DNA from: Enoplolaimus lenunculus
Taxonomy: Eukaryota > Nematoda > Enoplea > Enoplida > Thoracostomopsidae
DNA length: 64,000 nucleotides
Reading direction: 5' to 3'
Assembly (NCBI GenBank): GCA_030248215.1
Contig: JASANG010001107.1
Location: forward strand, 124,001-188,000
The position numbers were made by a program, and so were the translations under genes. Positions 36,501 to 50,800 of the stretch are shown one piece after another. The notes beneath the pieces were generated by a model, which did not search any database, was not told the origin of the DNA, and saw nothing but the letters and a program-made list of their open reading frames with translations. How positions within the stretch are numbered: the first letter of the stretch is position 1; each line of letters starts with the position of its first letter.

Positions 36501-38821
36501 CTTACCATGTCCGTCGTATTACATTTGAGCTCTTTTAAATTATTTTAAACAAAATCAATCATCCCCGTCGGTGGTCTAAGGGGTACTGTTTTTGGTAAAT
36601 CTGGAACTACAATGGCGTTTAGACTTACAGATCCCGTCTCCGTAGAAAGCGTATTTGCTATCACAGCAGTGTTTTTCAGAACACCCGTACTAACTTTCTG
36701 AACTTGTTTTTCAAATTCGTGCAGCCATTCTCGATAGCTCTGAAATTTGGTAGATGAACATGAACTGATTTTGATAAACTAAATGGTTTTTCCATAACAA
36801 GCCATAACTTACTGAACGGAGAGTTCAGCTTGGCGGTTACAGGGAAACAACTGAACTTATACAATATCGTTTTCTGCAAAAAACAAGCAGCATAATAAAC
36901 AATATAATGTTCAGGGCGCTATTTTACAGTAGAAGATTAAAAGGAAAAAAAACAATTTGCTATCTATACAATAACAAACAATACCAGTGAACCAGCATTA
37001 GAAATAATAATATTTGGAAATGTAGCCAGCAGAAGTTCTTGTGTCAAATTTCGCTGTTCGTCCCATTCCAAGCGATATTTTTCCTAAAACAACAGTCTCC
37101 GTACTAGCACTGTCGGTAGTAAACAAATACTGTTGATGTAAGTCCTGACCCTTTCATCTTCCAATTTTTGTGGAGGGCTTCCCCCAACTGGAAACTGGAG
37201 GAAAACCTGGTGGCATTTGAAAAGTGAGGGGTCAATTAACCCAGGTTCAACTTGTGAGTATTTTGATACATTTCTACACATACGCTCGCTTTTAATATAC
37301 AAGATTCACTTCTTAGATTATTTAGACATTTTCGACTGATAATACGCCCACAGAAGCGGTGTATTTCGTTATATTTTAGTTTTTCAAACCGTGAAAAACA
37401 TTTTCAAAGAGGTTATATGGTGCCAACACTATGAAAAAGTGGGGACATCAACCTTGAGTAGTCGGAAAGGGACGCTAAGGTGGATTAAAATCAAACATAG
37501 AACAATTTCAGTGGCACCGCAAGGGTTTACTAAAACAACGCGATAACCTTTGTAACTACATTGCAAAACAAACCTCAATGTCTTTGGTTGCTTTTTTGGC
37601 AACTTCTTGTGCTACCTTATCCACTTGATTTGCTGCTTGCACGGCTTTGTAATTTTTTTCGCGAAGTTCCTAATAACATAACACGACAAAAGATTACGTA
37701 CAGAAAACAATTAACCGGACAGGTAAGTCAAACATACGTTCCAGTCACGGTGCAACCGGAATTACAATTTACCGAACCGGAATTTGAAAATTTTACCGGA
37801 ACCGGAAAGTGAAAAATGCGTTTCACCAAAAATTTCATTTTAATCGTATTTTTTGCTCTATCATTTGTGAAACAACCTTAGTCGAACATAGGTATTTATT
37901 TTATTTGTTGTATTTTAGATTTTCATCGTCGACTGAAGTGAAATCCACCATCAATGGCTTATATTCGGAGTACAAGTGGCTTTCAAAAGAGATTCTTAAA
38001 AATTAGCAAAGTTAAGAAAACGGCGAAACTATAACACCGGAATTTTTAAATCCGGTAAAAATTTACCGGAACCGAAACCGGAAGGTGAAAAAATGCCGGA
38101 ACCGGAATTCCGGTTGCACCCTGGTTCCAGCGTATGATTTAAAAAACAGTTTTCACACAAGTTTCAGCTGAGTTTTTAGATATGTACTAGTATCACTTAC
38201 ACAAACATGCCCTCCACTTACTTGCAAAATGCGCTGAGACAGCTCATACAACAACGCTAAATAAATCTTGGCGACGTATCCCAACTTACATTATTTTTGT
38301 CTTGTTGTTTCTTTAAATCAGCTTGAAGTTTATCAATTTCAGCTTGTTTATTAGAGATTTGAGAACGCAGCTGCTTTAACGTTTCAGTCTGGTTTTCGTC
38401 GCTGATGGTACCGTTTCTAAAATAGCATAAATACTGCGAGAAAATTTACTTTATTATAGAAACTGAATTTGAACAAATAAAAAACCACTATGTAATAACG
38501 TTTTTCTATATCTAAATAAAACCCGAGAAGATCGTAAAATTAGTTTCAGCAACATAAGAGTTGCGGTACATCATCAGTAAATGAGAAATAAAAACTTACA
38601 TTGTTGTGTGACTACTCTCAACAATGGTTTTTGTTGTAATGTCTTGAGACTTCTGCAAACAAATAGCATTAATTTCCAGTTGACAAGAGAGTTACGCGTA
38701 GCGTTATATACTTTGTGCTCGGGGATCGAAAGGTGGATGTCCGTCTGTCCGAAAGCTTAATTGCTTAAGTCTGTCCGAGGTTCGCTAATATAGTCTCACC
38801 GCGACTGGTTATTATTATTAT

Positions 38822-38856
<35 letters not shown>

Positions 38857-41800
38857 ATTATTATCATGGCAATCATGAACAGCTAAACTCTGTTTTCGCA
38901 GTTTCAACAGAAGCAGCTCAGACGGCAAGGTGGCACCGAATCCACTATTTGATCGAATCCGAATCCAAATCCTACATGTTGCAATTTTCAGATATCTATA
39001 ATTTGTATCAGAATATCAGCGCAATGATATAGCATAACTGTTAAACGTTAATATATTTCTTACTCGACCTAAGTTCTGAGATTTGTGACTTGAAACTAAA
39101 AGTACTGATTTATGTAACAAGTTATTTAAAATTTTTATTGTTTAAAAATGAAAAAACATTGCCGAGCACTGTTGGATTGGCCTTTTCCACAACCGAATCC
39201 GAATCCGAACCATATATTTTACTGAATCTGAATACGAACCTTTGTTGCCACCCTGTCAGATAGATGTCAATATTATTAAGATGCCCTATGTTAATGCGCG
39301 AGACAGTGATGATCACTAAACAATGAACGAAAAAAACTTACGAAACAATAATAAAACACAATGCTTAAAATTTGCAACGTTCACCTGCGTTGACTCGGTA
39401 GCTCCAGTCATAGCTCTCAAAAATTCGGGCCACTCAATCGTTCCTGAGCCTAAAAATGTAAAAGTAATAGTTAATTACAAATTGATGTAATGTGACGGAT
39501 GAATAACAGAAAAACTAGTCTTACAGATTTACCACGTGTTGTTCTATTGCAAGCAGTATCGAACACCAGTACATTTCCACAGTGCTCAAAATCCATTGAT
39601 AATAATTTATCAATAAACAAGAAAGGAAAAACGTGTATGGCAGCAAAGTTGATGAAACCGTTTTAACAGTTAGCACATTGACAATTCTCCCTCTGAGTTA
39701 TACTTCATTTGAAAATTAAAAGACACATAACGTACACCGTCCTTGCATGCTCTTAGTTTATTTCTCGTTGTTAAACATAACAAGCTTACCATCGAAATCC
39801 GCTTCGGCAATCAAATCTTTTACCCATCTTTGAGATGGCTTCATCCCGCATGCTTTAATGGCTTCATGAATTTCAGCTAGCGTTATGCATCCGTCACCAT
39901 CTTTGTCAAAAAGCTTGAAGGCCATTCGATATCCTGCACAAAAATTAAATACTAAATAACCTACAACCCAACCAGCTCAATAGGGCTTGCCTTTTATGCA
40001 AAACCATTGAAAATTATTTGCATTAAGCTATGCTAATAAAAACAAATTGATCTCTAGTTCGCAAGAGACCAGTCTTAATGACCCCTGGGCCCCGTGACAT
40101 AGCCAAACGTTTACCTGGAGTTTAAAGCATCCAAACAAATTCTGGTCATGTTCTGTTTCACGAAACAGATCTTTAAAGGCGCCTAGACAGTAACTTCGAT
40201 TCACTAAAATTATTTCAAATAAATATTGCACACATATTTCTATAGTTTATTACCAATTACACTTTCAATGTAACTTACGATCTATTGTGTCTTGTGATAA
40301 AGCGTAAGTCTAAAAATACCAAGTAAATTGATTATATCATTATATGTATGTAACAAAATAAATCAGATTTGCTCATGGTAACGTCAACACACAAACTCAC
40401 TTTTTAGATTTATATAGCGTAAACAAGATATATACTTATTTTAAGTTGGAAGCTGCATTGGGGACATAAGTTTTGCCATAACATTTAAAAATGCATATTA
40501 AACTGGCACAAAAGCTTAAGAGGGACTAAAACGTTAAGAATATTACATTATTCTTAGCGGCAACTAAGTATTTTACATACCGTTTTAGCGTAAATATCCA
40601 TGTACTGGCTTAGCTGCGTTTCCAGACGGAAATTTTTCGTTTGTAGCAATTCTAGTTCTGCTGCACTAGATTCCTACAATTAATTCTTGCACAAATACAA
40701 TCACTGTTTCGGCTTCACAAAACTACTATTAACATACATTATTTTAATTTCGTGGTAAACCTAATTTGCAATGTTTCATAACTTTAAAATTTTTGCATTT
40801 CAAACTCTGCTATTGCAAAACGCAGGTGAACGGACCTGGTTAGAAAACTGAAACCTCGGAGTAAAGCATTTCATGTATTTTGTCAGATATGGATACGAAC
40901 ACGAAAAATCTAGGTTTTAACAGCGTTTTTTTAATCCTAATTGTTGACAATAATTATTTTGTTATCGAAATAATTTTAATTGTAGTTCCAGTCTCGAAAA
41001 GAACTGATTTCGGAAAACTACTTTCACAAGCCATGAGGACGAAAATACAGTGTTTATTATTGGGACATGAATGGATATTTTTAAAAGCAAAAATCCCAGC
41101 AAGAAGTTCGTGCTATTACAACGCTTAATGAATTTCTTTGTGGGATATTTCACTCTGCATACTTTATTTTCGTCACTATTGTTAGTTGCTGCCGAAGCCA
41201 GCCGTTGCTGGAGTTCCTGAACATTGCGCTCAGCGTTCATCAAATTTTCACTCAATGTCATTATTGTTCGCTCCTTTTCTTTTAAACTAAACAAAAAAAG
41301 AAAAACACACTACACCGATATAACGCTGAAGCAAAGATTCGTTTCTTACTTAGCGTATGTCGGCTGTCAAACTGACGGTCAATACCTATAACCTACCCGT
41401 AGCCAAGTAGGACTCAGCCTCACAAGAAATAAATTGGACCCATTGGAAGTTTAGCTTTGCATCGTTATACGTATGTATTTAATAAACTTGATTCTTATTA
41501 TTAATCCACTCATTAAGCGTAAAAAAATAATGCGTTTGCACATTTAATACAAGATGTAAATTTCAGAACGGAAAACGCGCAACTTGATAACTACGCGCTA
41601 AAATCAGATTTACACAATTATAACAAAATAAAAATCAAGCCAAAATTGCAGTGAACAGCCAGAAATATCTCAAACGCAGTCATTTTTCTTAATCGCAACA
41701 ACTGCTATCGATTTAAATGAAACCCGAATGAGCTACTGCTCACCAAGCAATATCAGGCATAGACGAAGGAGAAGATTGCTGAGCACCAGCTTCAGTAAGG

Positions 41801-44800
41801 GTGACAAAATTCACCTCCTAGAAATAAACGTATCGTTAATTTATTACAATGCTGCAGCAGTAACAGTAGAATCCACTAAAATCTTCATGGTATATACCAG
41901 TTCAAAATTTTTTTGGCTTAAAATCCGATAACAAAACCTGACATTGATTTTCAGTTCCGAGAATATGCGAACACCGTTTAACCGTTGCCGCATGTCAACG
42001 ACAAAATTAATTTAATTTGCATTTTACAACGAATGGCATCGGTTTAAATTTCATTTTCAAGCGACTGACGTCAAATGGACGGACAATCGCATCCCAATTA
42101 CCAGGATGCAAAACGGAACTGAATTATACCGGAATCGGAAGAGCAAATTTATACCGGAATCGGAATCGAAACTACAAATTTTGTGACGATATACGGATTT
42201 GTATTAACAGGTATAATTTTGATTTAGGGCATCTGTTGACTGGCAACAATTCTCAAAAACATGGCAAGAACAAATTGGCAACCTAAATTACATTCAAAAA
42301 CTGATAGGTTAACTCATCGAAAACAATTTAATAGATAAATGATGCAAAAAATTTGTGCAACATATAGCAATAGGACTAAAATTAAAATGCCAAAATTCCG
42401 ATTCCGATTGATTGTGCATTCGGAATCGGAACTAATTTTAAATCGGAACAGAAATCGAAATCGAAATTCCGGTTGCAGCCGGACAATTACTGCACACAAT
42501 TTTGGCATTTTTTTAGCTCAATCTCGAGTGGCGTGGCTTTTTAGAAGGCACACAAGATAAAAAGCATTGGTAAAAAAAATTTTGGAATGTTTCGTTATCA
42601 CCCTCGGGACTCGGGTAGTGACTTTTGGAAACGTACCTCAATAGTAGACTTTAACCGTGCGATTTCAGCATCGCGGGAACTTAACGTCTCCTTTAAAAGC
42701 GATATCTCATCATTCAAAGCACTGTATTCGGTTTTCAGTTGAGCAAACTGATTTCTATAATGATTAAAAGCACGTACTGTTCCGCAGTTTAAAAAAACCA
42801 TAGCCGTGTATCAGGGTAAACCAGAAATTATCATCCATTTAACGATGCAAGTATTTTGTTGCAAAATTTTAAGCTGATCTCTACCAAAGTTCATATTTAG
42901 ATGTTTTCAAGTTAGTCATCCGCTTTATGAAACAAATTTTGCTACAAAAACGTATGTTGCCACTTATTGAACGTGTCGAATTTTCTATAATTTTCATACA
43001 AACCAATCATACAGTTATTTTTCACAATTCTTAACGCAAATAAGTCAACAAACACATAATTCTGAATTTCAAACATTCTATTTCGCAAATAATTGTCACA
43101 TGCCGCTAAATATATAATTAATTAATAGATTAAAGTACACCGAGACACTTCCTACATATTTGTAACGTCGGACATTGCTACCGCAGATGCAGAAAATTTT
43201 AATTCCATGAAATAACTTAGCTACTAAGCCTGCTATATAATGTATATACGTACAGCGCCGACTTATTGCGTGTCCAAATGAACTAGTGACTGTTCCTGTG
43301 AACGAGCTCCTAAACATTCTCAATACGCACTGCAGTATTTTTTGCCATTTATGGTTATTAATGTATTTTGATAGTTTTTCAATTCATTTTTCAAAGGTTT
43401 ATATTTATTAATACAATCCGCGTAGACTGTAGCTACCAATAATAGAATTAATACCACAAATACGCAGATACTGAATTAAAATCAACAACAATAATAACTA
43501 AAAGCAAAAACAAAAACGGGTATATTCAGATGGGTAGCAGGAATTTTACAGCACACTACTTACTACTATTTACACTTGTTGTCTCAGAATAACATTCAAC
43601 AAGGTTTGGAATGAAAACCATCAGGAGCAGGCTACCAATAGATACCGATTCCAGCTCCGACAACAAACGAACATGTTGAACTACCTGCTCCGGCAATTTT
43701 TGGCATCCGGTTGCAGGGTGTGAATTATCGGATATTTACTTTTGTGGCCCCGAATACCATAAAACTGCTTTTATACACCGGATATAGTATCTTAGTTTGT
43801 GCACATTATTTCTGTTTACTGAATTTAAGTTAATTGGTAACTTGGATTTTTCATTTTTACTTCAGTGTGGAAAACTTGCGCTTTTGACTTGTCCGCAAAT
43901 GTAATCGTAGCACTTCAATATGCCAACTTATACAAAGTAATCGCATGAAATTCGGCACCACAACCGTGAATATCCAGTATTCGGCAGGTTTATACTGGAT
44001 ACCGGAACCGCATCCGATTGTACTCTGAATTCTTCAATTAGCGTAATATAAACGTTTAGTATCAAAATGCAAGCATGTGTGTGCGCGTAAAGAAATAAGG
44101 CATAATGTTATCAAAAGACAAAAAACTACGATTGCGAAATAATTACCCGTCACCAGGAAAACAAAACTCTGCACTACAGAAGTAGCAAATTGCATCTCAC
44201 GAGTAATGCAAGAGGCATAGTAGGTTCCGGCTTTACGGGCTACCACCACAGCTACCAGTAATTTAACAGCATGAGTAAACAGATAATCTTATTAGTGTTT
44301 CGACTATTTTACGCCGCAAGAGAGACGACGTTCCAGACGATGAGAAGCAAACAAAGCATTTATATGTAATATATCTAAGCAAGCACCGCTGGGCATCTGT
44401 AAAACAAAACTGAAGGAAAATGTGTATATTTATGCTTATTTACTGAACTCATATCTGCTAACGTTAACACTAAAACCCTATGGTGAATATCGCTACAAAA
44501 GTACTGGAAAGATTTGCAGTTAGAAATTTGTGTAAAATTTGGTCTATATACTTGAGATTTTGCGAAGCCTTTTCTAGTTCTACATGATAGTATTATGGTT
44601 TAGATTGCATTCAAGGATCTATACAAGCCGTATATGCATCGTCGCACACTAATAGTTTAAATATTCTCATCGCTGTTTTCTCATCGCAAATCGTCATGCT
44701 GTGCTTTCTGAACAAAAAACAACCTTTCTATTCCAAACTAAAAATAATCTAAACAGGAAACTATAATTAAATATTATATTAAAGACGAAAATTTGGATCG

Positions 44801-47800
44801 TATGAGGCAAATGAAAGACGCGGAAATGTTTAAGTTTTCACAGAATCACACATCAATAAAGTTGTTTTGTTGAACCACTGTCCCATCTGTCGTTGGGTAG
44901 TACCGGGACAGTGTCCAAATTCCATCGACAACAAACTTAAATTCATGCCGACCACGAGGTAAATCAACGATAACCGACCTGCTTCCTTGCTTTGAAAAAT
45001 TACACCTGCTGCTGTTATTAGCATCCGAACGGTCATCAACACGTAAATCACTCATTTCCAGAAAACGATCCCAGTTACAAAAGCCACCAGTCAGCTTGAC
45101 ACTGTTACCCCACGCCTCATGCCAATAAATTGTAGTCGGCTTTAACCCCAAGAACGAAGAAGACTTATTGAGGTTATCCCACTCCATAACGCCGCTCTGT
45201 GTTGTTTTTAACAACGGCATGTCAGACTTCTGATTCTCAACAGCACAGTTACAGCCACCTTTGATTTGCGCAAGCGTGGATTCAGCAGTCATTTCTTCAT
45301 TAGTGTGCAGGTTCGTTGAATTATCAATACTGGGTGAAGTATCTCGATATTCAATTTCTACCTTCTCATCATCAGTTAATAAGGTTTCGCTCCATGTCGC
45401 TTTCTCCAAAGTTTCAGGAACCACGTCCCTCTCAACGCGTCTTGCATCTGCAGTTTTCGGCGAACAGACCCCACTAAAAATAAGAAGTAAAAACATTATC
45501 CGGCCTCAAAACTTCACCAAAACAATGCAGATGCTCAGCAAACAAAAACCATAAAAATAGTTCATAAAAATAGTTCGCGGAAATATATACACAAAAAAAT
45601 ACACTTTACAGCTTATAACAAAAAAAGTTAGCTTATCAGTAATTTATCTCATAAATGGGTTTAATCAGTCACCTTCTTTAGGTTACGCTAAAAATGACCA
45701 TGACCTCAACTTATGTTTCACACTTCTGGTTAGCAGTTTTTCAGAATGCATAAAAGTCTCAAGCTGTAGATAGGGAGATAACAGAACTCCTAAGTGACTT
45801 ATTACGATAATTGTTTAAAGTGATCAAATCGCTACCTCTGAAATGTATTTTTCCATAGTAGCCCAATAATTCAGGGTTCAACCAAATACCAAAATATCAG
45901 AGCTGAATACTTCAATATAGGGCTTTAATAATTTTGCCCCTGCGAGGGTCTTGGTAATAACTGTGTTTCTTATTCTTGGTATACCTATACACCGCAGCAG
46001 GTGGATGTCAATTTTTTGCGGTAGTCAGATATTAGGGTGCGCCCTATCTGCAGCACATTAATATACGTATAATAAAAAGAGTAAACAGGTTAAAAATGAA
46101 AAAGTTCTACGAGGGTCAAAATAAAGGTGCCAAAAACGAAAGCCACAAAAACAAATCCCAAACTAAAATAATGTGCGTTACGTAATAAAAACTATACGTG
46201 CTTGAAAGTTTAAGTGTTTAGAAGAACTCAAGAAGTTGTTTAAAGTACAATTCGGGACGTTCGCGTAGGCGAGTGTATTGAACAATTTATGCACTATGAC
46301 ATATAAAAATTATTCTGGCTTGCCCGAACGTTTCCACAGCAGATTTCGTTTGGAAAAAATCGACGAATAAGATTACTTTACTGGTTACCGAACTTCCGTG
46401 GTTACCGAACTTCCGAAGGTAAGTACGTAGTCAATTTTGTGTATTTAGCAGAGCTCAGCTCACTGATTAAAAGTTTTCAGTATGCATCCACAACCAGTTC
46501 GCAGCGATAAGTAACCGGTTAACCGGGTGTATTGAGCAGAGCTCACTGATTAAAAGGTTTGACAATGCATCCAGGACCAGTTTGCGAGTCTAAATTCAAC
46601 GTTTGAGTATCTAAAAATTTCCCTGTTTTAACGAGATGTCATTGTCCGCCCCACAAAAAGTGTAAAAATTGAGCCATTTTTGATACATTGTTATACAAAA
46701 ACAGCTTGCGAATATTTGTAAGTAACAACTGGTGCGAGTAGTATCTTACAAAAAATGTCGATTTCAAGAACTGTCATAATACTTCCGACTTGTTCGTTAA
46801 TTTTGAATGAGAAACAATGAGTGACCAATATCACACCCAAGCATTATAATATTATGCGCCGTTCACAATAATTTTGTCAACGGTGCCACAAAATATGCCA
46901 TAGCCCAAGGCTATCACGAGGTCATTTTTAAAATGACCTCGTGATAGCCTTGGGCTATGGCATATTTTGTGACACCGTTGACAAAATTATTCTGAACGGC
47001 GCATAATATTATAATGCTTGGGTGTGATATTGGTCACTCATTGTTTCTCATTCAAAATTAACGAACAAGTCGGAAGTATTATGACAGTTCTTGAATGAGA
47101 AACAATGAGTGACCAATATCACACCCAAGCATTATAATATTTTGCGCCGTTCACAATAATTTTGTCAACGGTGCCACAAAATATGCCATAGCCCAAGGCT
47201 ATCACGAGGTCATTTTTAAAATGACCTCGTGATAGCCTTGGGCTATAAGCGAAATCGCTTATAGCTCAGGGCTATCACGTGTCAGCACCGTCCTCGAAAC
47301 TCGTGATAGCCCTGAGCTATCACAAAATTTCCTCTTCTATATATATTTATATTCATAACACACATATGTTTATGTGTGTTATGAAACGTGATACCAGCAA
47401 ATTCATTTTTAAAATTTTAATCCTCTGCTCTGCACGATAGCTCAATGCTATGAGGAGTTTTGTGGCAAACCTTAAATTTTGAAACACTGAGTGGACTTGG
47501 AAAAATTTTCACGCTTTACAGACTGAAAAATTTTTAGGCGTAAGGTGTCTAGAAATATTTTGAACAAAGTGGAAAAAATTTTCAGGCGTAAGGGTGTCTA
47601 GAAATATTTTCAGGCGTTTTATGGAGTGTCTACAAACTTTGCTGAAAGTCGTGCACTGCTCTTTATACATGGGCCTTTTATTTTCAGAACGCGTGATCCA
47701 AATCAATTGTGGGCGACTGACACGCAGTCAGAATTGATCAGAATGGCATTCAACAATACGCTTTTTACGGCAACTGATATTTTGTCAGACACTTTTTTGG

Positions 47801-50800
47801 CCAATGTAAACAACAGGGGCGAAACAAAACCATATAAGCCTTGGGCTAAGCCTATACAAGCAAAAAAATTTAATCTATAAAGCCTAAGCTACTCTAATGA
47901 GTCGTAAAATATGTAGTATTCAAGTGTTTTATGTATAGTATATAAAAATATAGAAGTTACGGCCCATGTAAACATCAGGGGCGCAGAGTTTTTCTGTTTG
48001 ACTAGAATAGAGTATATAAGCTTTAAGCGCTCGCCTCTGTTCTTTACATTATCCGAGGTTATACTAGCGACGAACCCAAGTACCCAAAATCTCCAATAAC
48101 GAAACATTTTAATCCGCATCAGGTGTTGGATTTCTCTTAATACTTGGCACTCAAGCCATAGTCGAACCTATGAATTTATATTGGAATTTATCGTTTATCA
48201 AATTATAAAACAGTTAGCAATAAAAAACTAATACGTTCTCGAAATGTACCGTAGTACTCGTTTTCACAATATAAAATTAAACTTTCAACGGCGATTATTT
48301 TTGTTTCTGTAAAATGCTGACTTTTGCTTTTGTAATGCTAAACTACAATCAACTGATTTGACTCTGAGTCTACACAAATGTCGGGACGGGCTCTTTTATA
48401 CCATAAAATTTGAGTATCATTGGCTCCCTCTCTTTCATATCTTTAGCAGTAAAACTAGCTGACCGGCTAACTGACCTAGCAGTAAAGGGTAAATGGACTA
48501 GGTATATCTTTCGTACCATAAAATTTTCCATCTTCCTCAAAATTTTAAAAATCGAACGGTGCCACAAAATTTGCCCTAGTTCAGGGCTAAAACGAATATT
48601 TGCAAATTTTAAGATGTGTAACTTGATAGCTTTGTGTGTTGTTTGTGTGTTAATTTGCGTTGTGTGCGTTTGTATTGTGTTTGTGTATGTGGTGTGAGTG
48701 GCTAAATTCGAGGTGGTTTGTGATAGCTCAGGGCTATCACGAGTTTCGAGGACGGTGCTGACACGTGATAGCCCTGAGCTATAAGCGATTTCGCTTATAG
48801 CCCAAGGCTATCACGAGGTCATTTTAAAAATGACCTCGTGATAGCCTTGGGCTATGGCATATTTTGTGGCACCGTTGACAAAATTATTGTGAACGGCGCA
48901 TTAAAAGCAATTTTACAATGAAAAGGTTAAAAGCGTAACACTACTCCACTTGGCTTCGAGCCAACCAAGCTACCAGAAATTTAATCGCTGCACCTATTTT
49001 AAAAATTGAACATTACATATCAATCTTATTCGCTCGCACAATGAAATTCAGTTTTTCTCATGCACGCCCTCAAGCAGTTTAAAGATAGAACGAAAGTAAT
49101 GGATGAACTTAATCGTTGCGTATTTGCAGTATAAGAACTTGGTAGTTTCAAGTGGTTAACGCGATCAAATTTTATTCCCAACACGTTATTTACGACTTTA
49201 TGGCAATGAGTAGATTAATCAAAGTCTGTAATAAAAGTGGAAGAATTATTACTCTTACCATTGGTTTAATTGAACGAAGTGACAAGCAGGGTGCAGTACA
49301 TCGTTAATTATACCGGATTCGAAGCAGGATATTTATACCGAAATCGGAATTAGATATTTTCAAAGCCAATATTTTTTACATACGGAGTCTTATTATATGC
49401 AATTACATAGTATGCGACAGATAAGCATAATGTACCTGATTTAGCATGCATATTATTTATGCTTTTGTAATAATTTATATGTTTATATAAGAAATGTGCG
49501 CTGAAAACGGATATACGCACCGGTTATGCAACTTAAAAGTACTACACTATTTTAAATGATACAGGTTAGAAACTACGTATAATTTTACGATATCAATTAA
49601 TTATATATACCTGCAATCTGAATCGGAAGTTAGTTTCAGTCAGAATTCTAATTGGAATCAGAATCTCGTTTGCACCTTGGCAATAAGTAAAGTTGTACTG
49701 AAAAATGTGTAGCATCACACAAAGGTTAGCCACTCAACACCAATATTCACGAAACAATGTGCCAGGGAAGGGCCGTTTTATGTCAAGCATGCTCGTGTGC
49801 TCTACTAACTTTATTTTCACTTCTTCACCACTGGCTGAGACAACATTAGACATTTCCATTTGTAGATTCGCACACTGCGCTTCTGCATTCTTTTGCGCAA
49901 GTTTCGCATCATGTAAATCAGTTTCCAAATGGGTTATGCTGAAACTAGACGCCATAGTTCAATTAAATAATAAAACAAAAAACGAGTAGAATTAACAAAC
50001 AGTGCATTGGGCTTTCCGACAGTAACCTATTGGTTCAAATTGGTGTAACATAGGTACAGTAAAATTAATTCGTTGGTGAAATTATTTTTACTTCTACTGG
50101 GGGTCCTGGATTTAACCATCGAAGTCACAATAACACAAGCAAAATACAGCTATCAAATTACGTTGCTTTCATTTCGTCAACTTGACTTTTAAGCGACGCA
50201 GATTCCGCTTGTGACAACTGCAGTGACATTGTCGTTTCTCCAATTTGAGCTTTCATTACTGCGACATCAGCTTCCAACGAGTTTTTGGCGTTTCGAGCAT
50301 TTTCCAATTCTTTGTATCTGAAATATTGATTACGTATTGTCGTGCTGGACACACCATGGTCTTTTGAAGCTTGACATAAAGCATGTATATATGTTCGCCT
50401 TGCATATGGTAATATTCCTTATTTTTGCCAACTCTAGTGGTAATAAGCTCTAGTTTATGAGTAACAGCCAACTCACCAGTCTGTGCTTGCGCTCCGCGGC
50501 GACAGGACATTGATGAAGCGCTGGCGGTAGAATATGTAAAGGGCCCACCAGGGTTCCACCGGAATTCCTGTAAAAATTCGATTCCTGTTCCGGCACTGAA
50601 AGACAGAGGAAATCGAATGTTTACGATTTCGCTGCTAATAATGAAGAACCAGGTAAAAAACAAAAACTTACGCCTCAAAATTTAATAGAAACACAGCTTC
50701 TTTTCACAACTTACGTTCCGTGCTCATATTCCTCATTTTTAGTTATCTGACGCATGTTTCTGTGGAACTTGCAAGACTGGCTATGAAAACCCAAAATAGG

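Noticed and set aside
39385-40309. Independent nested calmodulin-like gene
   Set aside because: No initiator Met, no stop and no promoter space. All three exons join in phase to the surrounding coiled-coil exons, so an in-frame cassette is the simpler reading.
44034-44249. Minus-strand frame with possible acceptor and donor (VVVARKAGTYYASCITREMQ)
   Set aside because: Splice signals exist but the phase and context do not connect to exons 17, 18 or the CBM exon, and no family is recognised. Kept only as a note.
49734-49955. Apparent start MASSFSITHLETDLHDAK of a small gene
   Set aside because: The first five codons are the translated acceptor region. The coding part fits exon 17 of the kinectin-like gene with matching phase on both sides.
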